Source: JAZKAR01 sp040389065
GTDB taxonomy: Bacteria > Pseudomonadota > Gammaproteobacteria > Burkholderiales > Casimicrobiaceae
Length of the DNA stretch: 60,980 bases
Assembly: GCA_040389065.1 (NCBI GenBank)
Contig: JAZKAR010000024.1
Coordinates: 1-60,980, forward strand
Reading direction: 5' to 3'
This document shows, piece after piece, positions 18,773-28,570 of this stretch (position 1 is its first letter; every line of letters starts with the position of its first letter). The notes below the pieces were generated by a model. It saw only the letters and a program-made list of their open reading frames with translations. It had not been told where the DNA came from and ran no database searches. The translations under genes were made by a program, and so were the position numbers.

Positions 18773-21511
18773 GTGTTACTACTGGTTGATGGTTCATCAT
18801 ATATATATCGTGCTTTTCATGCTTTGCCTGATTTACGCACAGCCGCAGGTTTTCCTACAGGAGCCATTCGAGGCGTCATCACGATGCTAGAGCGTATTGT
18901 TGAAACCTACCAGCCTCAGCATTTTGCCGTCGTGATGGATGCGCCAGGTAAAACATTTAGACATGACTGGTATAAAGAGTATAAGGCTCATCGCCCTTCT
19001 ATGCCTGAAGATTTATCGGTGCAAATTCCCGTTCTATTGAAGCTTATAGAATGGCATGGATGGCCGATTGTACAAATTTCAGGCGTTGAGGCAGATGATG
19101 TCATCGGAACGCTTGCCTTGCAAGCAAAAGCAGCGAATGAGCCTTGCGTGATTTCTACAGGAGATAAAGATTTAGCGCAATTGGTACAGCCCGGTGTTGA
19201 GTTGATTAATACCATGACGAATGAAACCTTTGATGAAGCAAAGGTGATGGAAAAATTTGGCGTGCACCCTAATCAAATTGTTGATTATCTAACGTTAGTT
19301 GGCGACACGGTTGATAATGTCCCCGGCGTTCCTAAAGTAGGACCTAAAACAGCTGCTAAATGGTTGGCTCAATATGGGTCGCTTGATTCAATTATACAAC
19401 AGGCAGATAGCTTTCCTGGCGCGACGGGTGAGGCTTTGCGTGCCAGCCTAGAGTGGTTACCGCAAGCAAAACGTTTGGTGACGGTTGTATGTGATATTGA
19501 GTTGCCGATTGAATGGCAAAAATGTATGTTCAGAATCGCTGAGCGAGAACTGATTTTAGAAGAATATAAGCGATTAGAGTTTAAATCATTGATTAACGCG
19601 TATGCAAAAGCCAAGATAAACATTCAAGCCGATGCACGTCGTACAGCGCCTTCTGTGACAGGCGAACAAGCTGAAGAGAACAGTAAGGATCATGCGAGTG
19701 AACCTGATCAATCAGCATATCCGCGTGGCCCTCGAGAAATTATTCGTGACCTTCAGGCGCTAGAGCGTTGGAAAAAACATTTGTACGAGGCTACTTATAC
19801 AGCGTTTGACACTGAAACTACGTCGTTAGACCCCTTGGCAGCAGAACTAATAGGGTTATCATTTGCTGTAGAAGGGTTTGGTGCTGCGTATATTCCGGTA
19901 GGTCATGAAGAGGTCGTCTTAGCGCGTGATGAAGTATTGGCTGTGCTAAAGCCGTGGTTTGAATCAAGCAAGCATTTAAAAATATGCCAGCATGCTAAAT
20001 ACGATGAGCATGTGTTAGCAAATTATGGCATAGAGGTAAAAGGCATTCACGGCGATACACTTTTACAATCTTATATTTTAACTGCTCATCTTCAGCATGG
20101 TTTAGATCACTTGGCATCACGCTATTTAGGATGGACACTAACCGGTTATGAAGAAATCTGTGGTAAAGGCGCTAAACAGGTGCCTTTTGCAACTATACCT
20201 ATTGAAATTGCAGGTGCTTATGCCTGTGATGATGCAGAGTCGACATTATTGATTCATCAGATTTTAACTGAGAAGTTAGAGCAACTACCCGCAATGAATT
20301 ATGTATACCGTGAAATAGAATTGCCTGCTCATGAAGTATTAATGAGAATGGAGCGGCGAGGTATATGTTTAGATGCTGATGTGTTGCATGAGCAAAGTGC
20401 TTCATTATCACGCCGTTTAGATGCGTTAGAGTTAGAGGCTCATACATTAGCAGGGCGTGAATTTAACCTATCTTCACCTAAGCAAATTCAGTGTGTGTTA
20501 TATGATGAAATGAAGCTTCCAGTTTTAAAGCGCACACCGAAAGGCCAGCCCTCTACCGATGAAGAAGTGTTGGAGGAGTTAGCGGAAAATTATCCATTAC
20601 CCAAATTACTGCTTGAGCATCGAACATTTTCAAAGTTGAAAAGTACCTATACTGACAAACTTCCTTTACTGATGGATTCTGCAGGGCGTGTTCATACAAA
20701 TTACAATCAATCTGTAGCAGTAACAGGGCGCTTATCAAGCAGTGAGCCTAACCTTCAAAATATTCCTATTCGCAGTGAAGAGGGTCGCAAAATTCGGCAA
20801 GCTTTTGTAGCTGCTCCTGGTTACACACTTATTTCAGCCGATTACTCCCAAATAGAACTGCGGATAATGGCGCATCTTTCAGAAGATCCTCGATTATTGG
20901 CAGCCTTTGAGAGCGGTGATGATATTCATAAAGCAACTGCTGCTGAGATTTTTTCAGTACCGCTTGATCAGGTAACATTTGAACAGCGCCGTTATACCAA
21001 AGCTATTAATTTTGGTTTAATGTATGGAATGTCTGCGTTTGGGTTAGCAGTACAATTGGGTATAGACCGCTCATCTGCACAGCGTTATATCGAACAGTAT
21101 TTTCAGCGTTACACCGGTGTTGCAACCTATTTAGCGAAATTAAAAGCACAAGCTAAAGAGCAGGGGTATGTAGAAACTTTGTTTGGCAGAAGGTTATATT
21201 TACCTGAAATAAATGCTAAAGGACCTCGGCGCTCTGGTGCAGAGCGGGCAGCTATTAATGCTCCTATGCAAGGAACCGCTGCTGATTTAATTAAGCTTGC
21301 GATGATTCAAGTTCAGCAATGGTTAGATACAACTAAGATTGATGCATTTTTGCTATTACAAGTGCATGATGAATTAGTGTTAGAGGCTAAAGATTTGTGT
21401 GTACAGCAGGTAGTTGATGCATTGCCAGATATTATGTGTGGCGTGACAAAATTAAAAGTTCCCTTATTAGTTGAGGTAGGAGCTGGGAATAATTGGGATG
21501 CTGCACATTAA
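18773..21511 (+). CDS. polA: DNA polymerase I
   Basis: 912 residues, starting at GTG (MLLLVDGSSYIYRAFHALPDL). The 5' nuclease domain is complete (about 1-290; EADDVIGTLA, STGDKDLAQLV, GDTVDNVPGVPKVGPKTA). The 3'-5' proofreading domain keeps its acidic residues (TAFDTETTSLDPL; CDDAESTL). The polymerase domain has motif A (ISADYSQIELRIMAH), the O-helix motif B (RRYTKAINFGLMYGMS) and motif C (LLQVHDELVLE). It acts in Okazaki fragment processing and repair. Length and domain order match full proteobacterial PolA. It is monocistronic here. Confidence 0.98.
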   Translation: MLLLVDGSSYIYRAFHALPDLRTAAGFPTGAIRGVITMLERIVETYQPQHFAVVMDAPGKTFRHDWYKEYKAHRPSMPEDLSVQIPVLLKLIEWHGWPIVQISGVEADDVIGTLALQAKAANEPCVISTGDKDLAQLVQPGVELINTMTNETFDEAKVMEKFGVHPNQIVDYLTLVGDTVDNVPGVPKVGPKTAAKWLAQYGSLDSIIQQADSFPGATGEALRASLEWLPQAKRLVTVVCDIELPIEWQKCMFRIAERELILEEYKRLEFKSLINAYAKAKINIQADARRTAPSVTGEQAEENSKDHASEPDQSAYPRGPREIIRDLQALERWKKHLYEATYTAFDTETTSLDPLAAELIGLSFAVEGFGAAYIPVGHEEVVLARDEVLAVLKPWFESSKHLKICQHAKYDEHVLANYGIEVKGIHGDTLLQSYILTAHLQHGLDHLASRYLGWTLTGYEEICGKGAKQVPFATIPIEIAGAYACDDAESTLLIHQILTEKLEQLPAMNYVYREIELPAHEVLMRMERRGICLDADVLHEQSASLSRRLDALELEAHTLAGREFNLSSPKQIQCVLYDEMKLPVLKRTPKGQPSTDEEVLEELAENYPLPKLLLEHRTFSKLKSTYTDKLPLLMDSAGRVHTNYNQSVAVTGRLSSSEPNLQNIPIRSEEGRKIRQAFVAAPGYTLISADYSQIELRIMAHLSEDPRLLAAFESGDDIHKATAAEIFSVPLDQVTFEQRRYTKAINFGLMYGMSAFGLAVQLGIDRSSAQRYIEQYFQRYTGVATYLAKLKAQAKEQGYVETLFGRRLYLPEINAKGPRRSGAERAAINAPMQGTAADLIKLAMIQVQQWLDTTKIDAFLLLQVHDELVLEAKDLCVQQVVDALPDIMCGVTKLKVPLLVEVGAGNNWDAAH

Positions 21512-21921
21512 ATTGGATTTAATCAATTATCGATAAAGCGGCTATAGAAATTTATAGATATCATGATGAATGACATTTGAATACGAAAGTGATACGCAAA
21601 ATTCTGGCGCATAATGTCTAATTTTTCTATCAACTATTTTTTAAGCCCCGTTTATCCTATCTGTTTGGAACGTTAGAAAACGTTTAATCTGCCCACCTCG
21701 TTTAATTTATAAATTTCAATACTTGGGTATTAAAGTAAAACATAAGAGGATGTCGATACTTTTTAGATATTTAATTAAGGATAAGGACTTTAAGTTTATT
21801 TACTCAAATGATGATGATAAAGAGTTGGTTGTGTTTTAGAAAAGTTGAGGCAGAGTTTGAGTTAAAATAAATGTTTTGTAGTAATGTCGTTAGGCGATGA
21901 TAAGCATTCAGGTAAAGTTTC

Positions 21922-22240
21922 CTTCTTATCAAAGCGAATTGCTCTACTGACATGGAAAAGCACGAAGTGGTATGCAACGTTATCGTTGCCATGACTGTTA
22001 GTTTCCAGTTAGATTACCTGTATGAAGCCAATAAGCTTGGTGTTGCAGAGAAAATTGTTGATACGGCTTTAAATGGTTCAGGTATATGGGATACTAGGCG
22101 AGTCTTGGGAGTTAGTGCTACTACGGTGATTGCTTACTTAAAAAAACTCACTCCCCAACAGTCACACCAGTTCCCTTCGGCGAATTTAATAATAAAACTG
22201 GGATAGAACTGGCCCAAAACACGGTCAAAGAATTTACATA
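21922..22240 (+). pseudogene. Decayed IS1-family transposase (InsA-like) remnant
   Basis: Conceptual translation across frames gives an InsA-like protein: PSYQSELLY, a stop where Arg is expected, then HGKARSGMQRYRCHDC, a frameshift, TVSFQLDYLYEANKLGVAEK, IVDTALNGSGI, RVLGVSATTVIAYLKKL, a second frameshift, then VTPVPFGEFNNKTGIEL. The zinc-ribbon cysteines at the N terminus have changed to F and Y, and the catalytic InsB part is missing. It is therefore an inactive remnant. The preceding 21512-21921 stretch is non-coding and may include other debris of the element. The 84-residue frame at 21952-22206 is only a fragment of this. Confidence 0.8.
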
Positions 22241-22330
22241 ACATATCTTATTATTAAAAATAAAACATTTATTCTTCATCAATTTTAATTAAATATAATA
22301 GTTCTTTATTAAACAAAAAGGAGGAGGAGG

Positions 22331-24046
22331 TTGACAAAATTAAAATTTTATGTTGAAAATGGGGTATGTGTATTACTAGTATTAAATTTACTTTATTTCT
22401 TATACATGATTGAGTTAACAAATTCAACTGTTGGATCTTTATTTGTTAATTTGCTTACACAACTTTGGTTATTTACTTTTTGTTACGTACTTAATTGGAA
22501 TAAAAATAGAGCGATACTTCAAACTTTACTTTTAACAATTAGCATCTGCTTATTAAATATTCTGAAAATAAATTATTTAGATGCAGCGTTGTTACCATAT
22601 GATATACACTTTATTGACATGGACAATATTTATATATTTTCTGAATATAAGCTTCTTTTTTTAAGTATTTTATTATTATTTGTATCATTATTTATCTCAT
22701 TACCTTATATTATTATAGATATATATAAAAGAAAACAGATTATTACGTTTAAAAAATTAAAATTTTTCTTATTATGTTTATCATTAAGTATCTTTTCTTT
22801 CATTCTTGAAATGAAAATTTATAAAAATGAATCTTGTAATCTTACGCATGGAATTAAGCAAGGCCTTGGAATGTATCTCTTTCTTTGCTCTCCTAGGCAA
22901 GAAAATCCTTTAGATTACTACCCTAAAAATCAAAGCGGTTTATTTGCTAAGTTTTTATCTAACCCAAATGATCAGCCTTCCGTTTCTTTTCCTGCAGTGC
23001 AAAAACCTGATATTTTTTTATGGTTACATGAATCAACCGTTAATCCCGATATTTATTGTAAATTCAATTCATTTGAGAAGCTCAGTCTTTTTTCAGCAGA
23101 TCGCTATACACAAGAACAGGGTTGGTTACGTGTTCATGTTTTCGGTGGTGGAACATGGTTATCAGAGTTTTCTGTATTAACAGGCATAAATCATCTCGAC
23201 TTTAATAGGGAAGGTTTCTCAGTATTTTATTCTGTAGTACCAAAATTAAATGATTCACTAGTAAAAGCACTTAAAAACCAAGGTTATTATACTATTGCAT
23301 TTAACCCTTTAAAAATAAAAAACCATTACAATGCTGAGAATGCTTATTACCATCTTGGTTTTGATGAAGTTATTAATCCTCATGATCTTAATTTTCCAAA
23401 TCTATGGAAAATTCCTGATGCTATTGTGGTCAATTCTCTAATAAAAATATGGCAGATGAAAAGAAAAATAAATCGTCCGCTATTTATTTATGGGCTTACC
23501 ATTGCGCAGCATGCTCCCTATGACTCTAATAAAAAATCGCGTATTCCAATAAAAAACAATCGATTAGATAACAATATTATTAATGCACGTATGACAGATT
23601 ATTGGGATAGGATTTCTATCTTAAGTAAAAATTACCAAGTACTTCAAACAGCACTGCTAGAACAAAATAAAAGAAAAGTGGTTCTTGTTAGTTTTGGTGA
23701 TCATCATCCAAGTTTTTGGCAACAAGATACGGCAGTTACCAATAATAGTTTTTGTTCGCCTAATTTATCTCAACCTAACTATGTAACATACTATAAAATT
23801 CAAGATAATTTTACTAGGCAAACAAAAAATGAGGTAAATCTTTTTTCTACCTCTCAGGTTTTGGATATCTCTTTTTTGCCATCAAAAATATTGACCATCT
23901 CGGGGCTAAAAAAAAATGCTGTATTTGCAGCAAACCAACGAATGTCTGAATTATGCTCAGGCAAACTCAATGATTGCCCTAATCAACAGTTAGTCGCCAG
24001 CTATAAATCCTATCTTTATCATATTTTGCATATATTTTCTCCTTAG
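22331..24046 (+). CDS. Membrane sulfatase-superfamily protein (LTA synthase / phosphoethanolamine transferase type)
   Basis: 571 residues, probably starting at TTG 22331, which follows an AGGAGGAGG run. Four or five membrane helices occupy about 1-165, followed by a soluble alkaline-phosphatase-superfamily domain. Seen there: a putative nucleophile loop FLWLHESTVNPDIY (the Thr/Ser after HES is the likely acceptor), GGGTWLSEFSVLTGI, which is characteristic of this group, TIAQHAPYDSN and the metal-site motif SFGDHHPS. Such enzymes move phosphoglycerol or phosphoethanolamine head groups onto envelope glycans or lipid A. The precise substrate cannot be assigned. The gene is low in GC and lies 36 bases before the next gene, likely co-transcribed. 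Confidence 0.8.
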   Translation: MTKLKFYVENGVCVLLVLNLLYFLYMIELTNSTVGSLFVNLLTQLWLFTFCYVLNWNKNRAILQTLLLTISICLLNILKINYLDAALLPYDIHFIDMDNIYIFSEYKLLFLSILLLFVSLFISLPYIIIDIYKRKQIITFKKLKFFLLCLSLSIFSFILEMKIYKNESCNLTHGIKQGLGMYLFLCSPRQENPLDYYPKNQSGLFAKFLSNPNDQPSVSFPAVQKPDIFLWLHESTVNPDIYCKFNSFEKLSLFSADRYTQEQGWLRVHVFGGGTWLSEFSVLTGINHLDFNREGFSVFYSVVPKLNDSLVKALKNQGYYTIAFNPLKIKNHYNAENAYYHLGFDEVINPHDLNFPNLWKIPDAIVVNSLIKIWQMKRKINRPLFIYGLTIAQHAPYDSNKKSRIPIKNNRLDNNIINARMTDYWDRISILSKNYQVLQTALLEQNKRKVVLVSFGDHHPSFWQQDTAVTNNSFCSPNLSQPNYVTYYKIQDNFTRQTKNEVNLFSTSQVLDISFLPSKILTISGLKKNAVFAANQRMSELCSGKLNDCPNQQLVASYKSYLYHILHIFSP

Positions 24047-24082
24047 GAAATACAAACTAATCACCTGCGAGACAATGAAAAA

Positions 24083-26611
24083 ATGATTACACTGCATCGA
24101 ATTCCTTTTCGTTTAGATCGATATATTGGGCTGATCATAGGGCCAGTATGGATCGCTTTGATTGCAAACTGGTCAGGGCAAGAGCCAAATTGGTGGTCAC
24201 GATGTACACCAGAGCATTGTGTGCATGGATTAACTTTACTGTGTTCGTTATGGGGTTCAATGCTCATGGTTGCCTACGAGCGTTCTATTCGAGGAACGGT
24301 AAACTCCTATATTGTGGCAAGTGCTATAGGGAGTATCGGTGCTTGGATAGCTTGGACCCTGAGTAATTATGCGAGTACGGGTATCGCGCTTGGCTTAATG
24401 TATTGGGGTGCGGCTCTTGGAGTACGTTGGTGGCATTATCCAAAGAATGAGCGAAAAAATTATCTAGCGAGTGTCGAGGGGCTACGTGCCATTTTCTTTT
24501 TATCAGGTGTGTCTGCATTATTATATCAAGTAGTATGGCAACGTCGTTTAATGGCTTTTTTTGGAGCAAGCAGCGAATCAATATCGTTAATTGTTGCTGT
24601 TTTTATGGGAGGATTAGGATTAGGCGGCATACTAAGCGAAATAGTTGTACGACGCTGGTCTAAGTATGCGATCCAAGCATTTTTTTATGTAGAGTTAGGT
24701 ATTGCTATTTGTGGTGTTATTTCAATTCCGATGCTGGATCCTAGCATCGGATGGTTAATAGAAATACCTAGTGGATGGAAACTGGTAGGAACATTAGCTG
24801 CATTATTATTGTTACCAACTATGTTGATGGGAGCTACTTTACCACTACTGGTAGGTGCTCTGCGTAATCGCGTACCTGACATGCACGAAAATGTAGGGAA
24901 ATTGTATGCGATAAATGCGCTAGGCTCTGCTATTGCTGCATTACTAACAGTACTATTACTTTTTGTTTTTATGGGACAAAAGAGTGTAACGTGGATGGCA
25001 GCAGCCTTTAATATTTTGACTGCAGTATTGGTTTACCATGTAGGCAAAGCTCAAACAAATGTAAAAGAAGCAGTCATTGAAATGCATCGAGTGCCTTCAA
25101 TTACATTATGTTTACCCGGATGGTTTGTTTTGGCATTGCTTGCGGGTCTTGCAGGGTTTCTGTCATTAGGTCAGGAAATTCTGCTGATCAAACAATTAAT
25201 GTGGACGACAGGCAGCCAGCCTGACATATTTGGAAAAGCAGTAGGATGTTTTCTATTAGGTTTAGCTTATGGAAGCTGGCAGCAATGTGCATTAACGCAG
25301 GCAGTTCTTCTTGAGCATGCCTATCGTTATTGGTTGCGATTAGCAATGCTATTAGCAAGTGTTCCCTTTTTACTGCCTGCCTTATTGCATATGACGTATT
25401 TTTCGAAGGATATCGTCACTCTAGGACTATTTGGGCTATTGGCAGCCTGCGGTTACTTGGGAGGGCGTACGCTGCCGATCATAACGGGTTTAATGCGATC
25501 AAGTGAGCATACTTATTTTGGACGTGTACTCGCAGCTAACATTGCTGGATGCGTTTTAGGCTCTTATATTCTGGGAAACTATGCTTCTGATTATCTATCG
25601 CTAAAGATTCTGATTATAAGCGTAGCCATTGGTTCTATGGGGCTGGCTATAGTGTTTGCATGCCTTGAGCGGTATGTTAATTCGTTACGTACTTTTTGGA
25701 AAACCGCCTATCTGGAATGGGTAGGAATCATACTTGCATTATGCTTGTGGCCCTGGCTTTCCTCGCTTTGGCTAGAGTTGATGTTAAGTAACTCTATGCA
25801 AAAACAATTAGTACCATTCGAATGGGTAAAAGAAACTCGATCAGGTATTATTGCCGTATTGCCAACAGACCCTAAAACAGTGATAGGAGGAGGAGTTTAT
25901 GATGGCAAGTTAAGCTTCAAAGCTTGGCCAGACGAAAATATGCTGGGAAGACTCTACCGATTACTCGCCTTACATGATTATCCAGAAAATGTACTGGAGA
26001 TAGGTTTATCAGGAGGCGCGTGGGCTCGAGCGATTACTCTCGATAAACGGGTAAAGCATTTAACAAGCATAGAAATTAATTCAGGATATCTAGATTTAAT
26101 ACAACAGTACCCCATTGTCAGACCAATACTGACAGACCCAAAAGTCAACATTGTAGTGGATGATGCACGGCGCTGGTTACGTATCCACCCAGAACGTTAT
26201 TTTGATTTAATAGTATCAAATACGAGCTTTCATTGGCGCCAAGGAGCAACATTAATTACTTCTGTAGAATTTGTGCAGTTGCTCAAAGCACACTTAAAAC
26301 CGGGAGGAATTGTGCTGATTAATACTACAAGCTCAGAAAATGTGGCGGCAACCGTCGCATATGTTTTTAAAAATAATATGATAATAGGTAATACTGTCAT
26401 AGGCTCTGATCAACCGTTTGATCTTTCTCAGAAGCATGCGCGTTTGCGTTTAGTTGAGCATCCTGAGTTTCAGCATGTAACTGAGCAGCAATGGAAGCAA
26501 TGGTTCCTGAATTGGCAACCACACCTACTGAAACTGCCCAAAAATGCTAGAGTAATTACGGACGATTCTATGACAGATGAGTATAAAAGAAAGTTTGAAG
26601 CACTTCCTTGA
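24083..26611 (+). CDS. Polytopic membrane protein fused to spermidine-synthase-like methyltransferase-fold domain
   Basis: 842 residues. Residues 1-565 carry many membrane helices of the type fused to spermidine-synthase-like domains (SGVSALLYQVVWQRRLMAFFGAS, LLPTMLMGATLPLLVG and YAINALGSAIAALL are characteristic). From about 590 to the end is a SpeE-like Rossmann domain: NVLEIGLSGGAWARAI, LTSIEINSGYLDLI, VVDDARRWL, ERYFDLIVSNTSFHWRQG. The usual GGGDG nucleotide loop is replaced by GLSGG, and the catalytic Asp region reads SNTS, so canonical polyamine synthesis is doubtful. Probably co-transcribed with the sulfatase-type gene upstream. Function unknown. Confidence 0.82.
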   Translation: MITLHRIPFRLDRYIGLIIGPVWIALIANWSGQEPNWWSRCTPEHCVHGLTLLCSLWGSMLMVAYERSIRGTVNSYIVASAIGSIGAWIAWTLSNYASTGIALGLMYWGAALGVRWWHYPKNERKNYLASVEGLRAIFFLSGVSALLYQVVWQRRLMAFFGASSESISLIVAVFMGGLGLGGILSEIVVRRWSKYAIQAFFYVELGIAICGVISIPMLDPSIGWLIEIPSGWKLVGTLAALLLLPTMLMGATLPLLVGALRNRVPDMHENVGKLYAINALGSAIAALLTVLLLFVFMGQKSVTWMAAAFNILTAVLVYHVGKAQTNVKEAVIEMHRVPSITLCLPGWFVLALLAGLAGFLSLGQEILLIKQLMWTTGSQPDIFGKAVGCFLLGLAYGSWQQCALTQAVLLEHAYRYWLRLAMLLASVPFLLPALLHMTYFSKDIVTLGLFGLLAACGYLGGRTLPIITGLMRSSEHTYFGRVLAANIAGCVLGSYILGNYASDYLSLKILIISVAIGSMGLAIVFACLERYVNSLRTFWKTAYLEWVGIILALCLWPWLSSLWLELMLSNSMQKQLVPFEWVKETRSGIIAVLPTDPKTVIGGGVYDGKLSFKAWPDENMLGRLYRLLALHDYPENVLEIGLSGGAWARAITLDKRVKHLTSIEINSGYLDLIQQYPIVRPILTDPKVNIVVDDARRWLRIHPERYFDLIVSNTSFHWRQGATLITSVEFVQLLKAHLKPGGIVLINTTSSENVAATVAYVFKNNMIIGNTVIGSDQPFDLSQKHARLRLVEHPEFQHVTEQQWKQWFLNWQPHLLKLPKNARVITDDSMTDEYKRKFEALP

Positions 26612-26751
26612 TAGAGACAGATTCTGAGCGCATTGCAAAACTTACTATAGACATTCATTAAATTAAGTACATCATTAAGTTAAATTGATTCAAATATTTG
26701 ATTGGATGGGCAGTTGATTGACCCTTATCATTTTTTGCTGCCTCTTAATTT

Positions 26752-28518
26752 ATGGTGTCGTTCATGTCTATATCTTCATCTATACAGCAACCTTTCAATT
26801 TAGAGCGATTGCTCATCGAGGCGCAAGTATTTGTGCATAGTCGAGATGCTATTGCCATTTGTGATATGAATCTTAAAGTGATGGCAGTTAATAAAGCATT
26901 TAGCGAAATTACAGGCTTTGAAAGCTCTGATGTGATTGGTGATAATTTTCAGTCTTTAGTAGCTCCAGAAGGGTTAAACTGGCCAGATCTTGAGCTAATT
27001 CTAAAAGAAGAATCTTTTTTACAAGGCGAGCGTGATTGCCCCAGTAAAGATGGAAGTACATTTCCTGCTGTGCTCTCGCTCTATAGAATAAACTTGGTAT
27101 TAAGACATTCTTATTATTATTTGGCATTCATTTCCGACTTACGAGAAGAGCGGGCGCGTAAATGTGAAATGGTTGAATTAATGTACCGCGATACATTAAC
27201 GCATCTACCTAATCAGCTATTATTAAAAGATCGTTTGAGACAAGCACTGCTGAAAGCGGAGCGTTACCATCGATGTGTGGGCTTAGTTTTTGTTGATATT
27301 GATCATTTTTCAATTATGAATGATAGTTTGGGGCATGAGGTTGGTGATTATTTATTAAAAGCATTTGCAGAGCGCTTACAGGCTAATATGAGAGCCAGCG
27401 ATACCGTATGCCGGTATAGTGCTGACCAATTTTTGATTTTAAGCACCGATATGGTGTCTTCAAAAGATATTCAAGCCGTATTAACTAAAATTCATTCAAT
27501 AGTAAGTACAGCATTTGAGTTGCCTGATGGTAGGGCATTAATGCTTACGGTAACAACTGGTGCCGCTGTGTATCCTGAGCATGGGGGCACAGAAGAAGGT
27601 TTATTACAGCATGCTGAAAACGCTTTAGTAGAAGCTAAGCATAAGGGTGGGGGGCAGTCTGCTATTTATAATCCTGATCGGCATAAATTAATGATTGCCA
27701 GCAGACAAATAGAAACAGATTTACGCCATGCCTTGGCTAATAAAGAGTTTTTATTATATTACCAGCCTCAATTTGAAATGGAAACAGGGCGCTTAATTAG
27801 CCTTGAGGCGTTAATCCGTTGGCAGCATCCAGAGCATGGGTTAATGTTGCCAGGTACGTTCATTAATATTGCTGAGCGCTCAGGTTTAATACTGCCGATG
27901 AGTGATTGGGTACTGGAGCATACATGCAGGCAACTTTGCTTATGGCAAGAAATGAAGTTAGATCCTGTTCCTGTCGCCATTAATATTTGTGCATCGCAAT
28001 TTAGGCAAGATTTAGTTCATATTCTGGCAAAAATGCTGAAGCGCTACCGTCTTGATCCTTCATTTATTCAGCTTGAATTAACGGAAAGCATGATTATGGA
28101 TGATGCTGAGTATGTGGTAGATGCTTTGCAGCAATTGAAAAAAATGGGTATTAAATTAGCGATTGATGATTTTGGCACAGGCTATTCTTCGCTCAGTTAT
28201 TTAAGCCGCTTTGCCTTAGATAAGCTAAAAGTAGATCGCTCATTTGTACAAACTATTTTAGGGTCTGAAGATAGCCTTCCTATTCCGCAGGCGATTATTA
28301 GTTTGGCTCACACGCTTAAACTAAAGGTGACAGCTGAGGGTGTAGAAACACCCGAGCAAGTTGCTTTTTTAAGGCAACATGAATGTGATGAAGCACAGGG
28401 ATTTTTGTTGAGCCCACCTATTCCAGGGCCTGAAATTCATTTATGGTTAAGTGAGAAAGACAGATTATCTTCTCAGTATGGGCTAGGAAGCTCGATTCAA
28501 AAAAAGGAAAATAATTAG
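26752..28518 (+). CDS. PAS-GGDEF(degenerate)-EAL cyclic di-GMP protein, probably a phosphodiesterase
   Basis: 588 residues, or 584 from the in-frame ATG at 26764. A PAS domain is at about 18-140 (AIAICDMNLKVMAVNKAFSEITGF). A GGDEF domain at about 150-310 has the signature replaced by SADQF (CRYSADQFLIL), so cyclase activity is unlikely. An EAL domain at about 325-575 keeps the catalytic set: EALIRW, ELTESMI, AIDDFGTGYSSLSYL, KVDRSF and AEGVET. The protein is therefore expected to hydrolyse cyclic di-GMP. It is cytoplasmic, with no membrane segment. It is convergent with guaB and shares a terminator with it. Confidence 0.92.
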   Translation: MVSFMSISSSIQQPFNLERLLIEAQVFVHSRDAIAICDMNLKVMAVNKAFSEITGFESSDVIGDNFQSLVAPEGLNWPDLELILKEESFLQGERDCPSKDGSTFPAVLSLYRINLVLRHSYYYLAFISDLREERARKCEMVELMYRDTLTHLPNQLLLKDRLRQALLKAERYHRCVGLVFVDIDHFSIMNDSLGHEVGDYLLKAFAERLQANMRASDTVCRYSADQFLILSTDMVSSKDIQAVLTKIHSIVSTAFELPDGRALMLTVTTGAAVYPEHGGTEEGLLQHAENALVEAKHKGGGQSAIYNPDRHKLMIASRQIETDLRHALANKEFLLYYQPQFEMETGRLISLEALIRWQHPEHGLMLPGTFINIAERSGLILPMSDWVLEHTCRQLCLWQEMKLDPVPVAINICASQFRQDLVHILAKMLKRYRLDPSFIQLELTESMIMDDAEYVVDALQQLKKMGIKLAIDDFGTGYSSLSYLSRFALDKLKVDRSFVQTILGSEDSLPIPQAIISLAHTLKLKVTAEGVETPEQVAFLRQHECDEAQGFLLSPPIPGPEIHLWLSEKDRLSSQYGLGSSIQKKENN

Positions 28519-28544
28519 GGCGTGTTATTTATAACACGCCCTAA
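28515..28544. terminator. Bidirectional terminator hairpin between EAL gene and guaB
   Basis: TTAGGGCGTGTTAT and its exact complement are separated by two bases, a 14-bp perfect stem. It overlaps the TAG stop of the EAL gene and lies 27 bases past the guaB stop, so it probably serves both convergent genes. Confidence 0.85.
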
Positions 28545-28570
28545 ATTGTGACCATACTATCTAAGAATGA

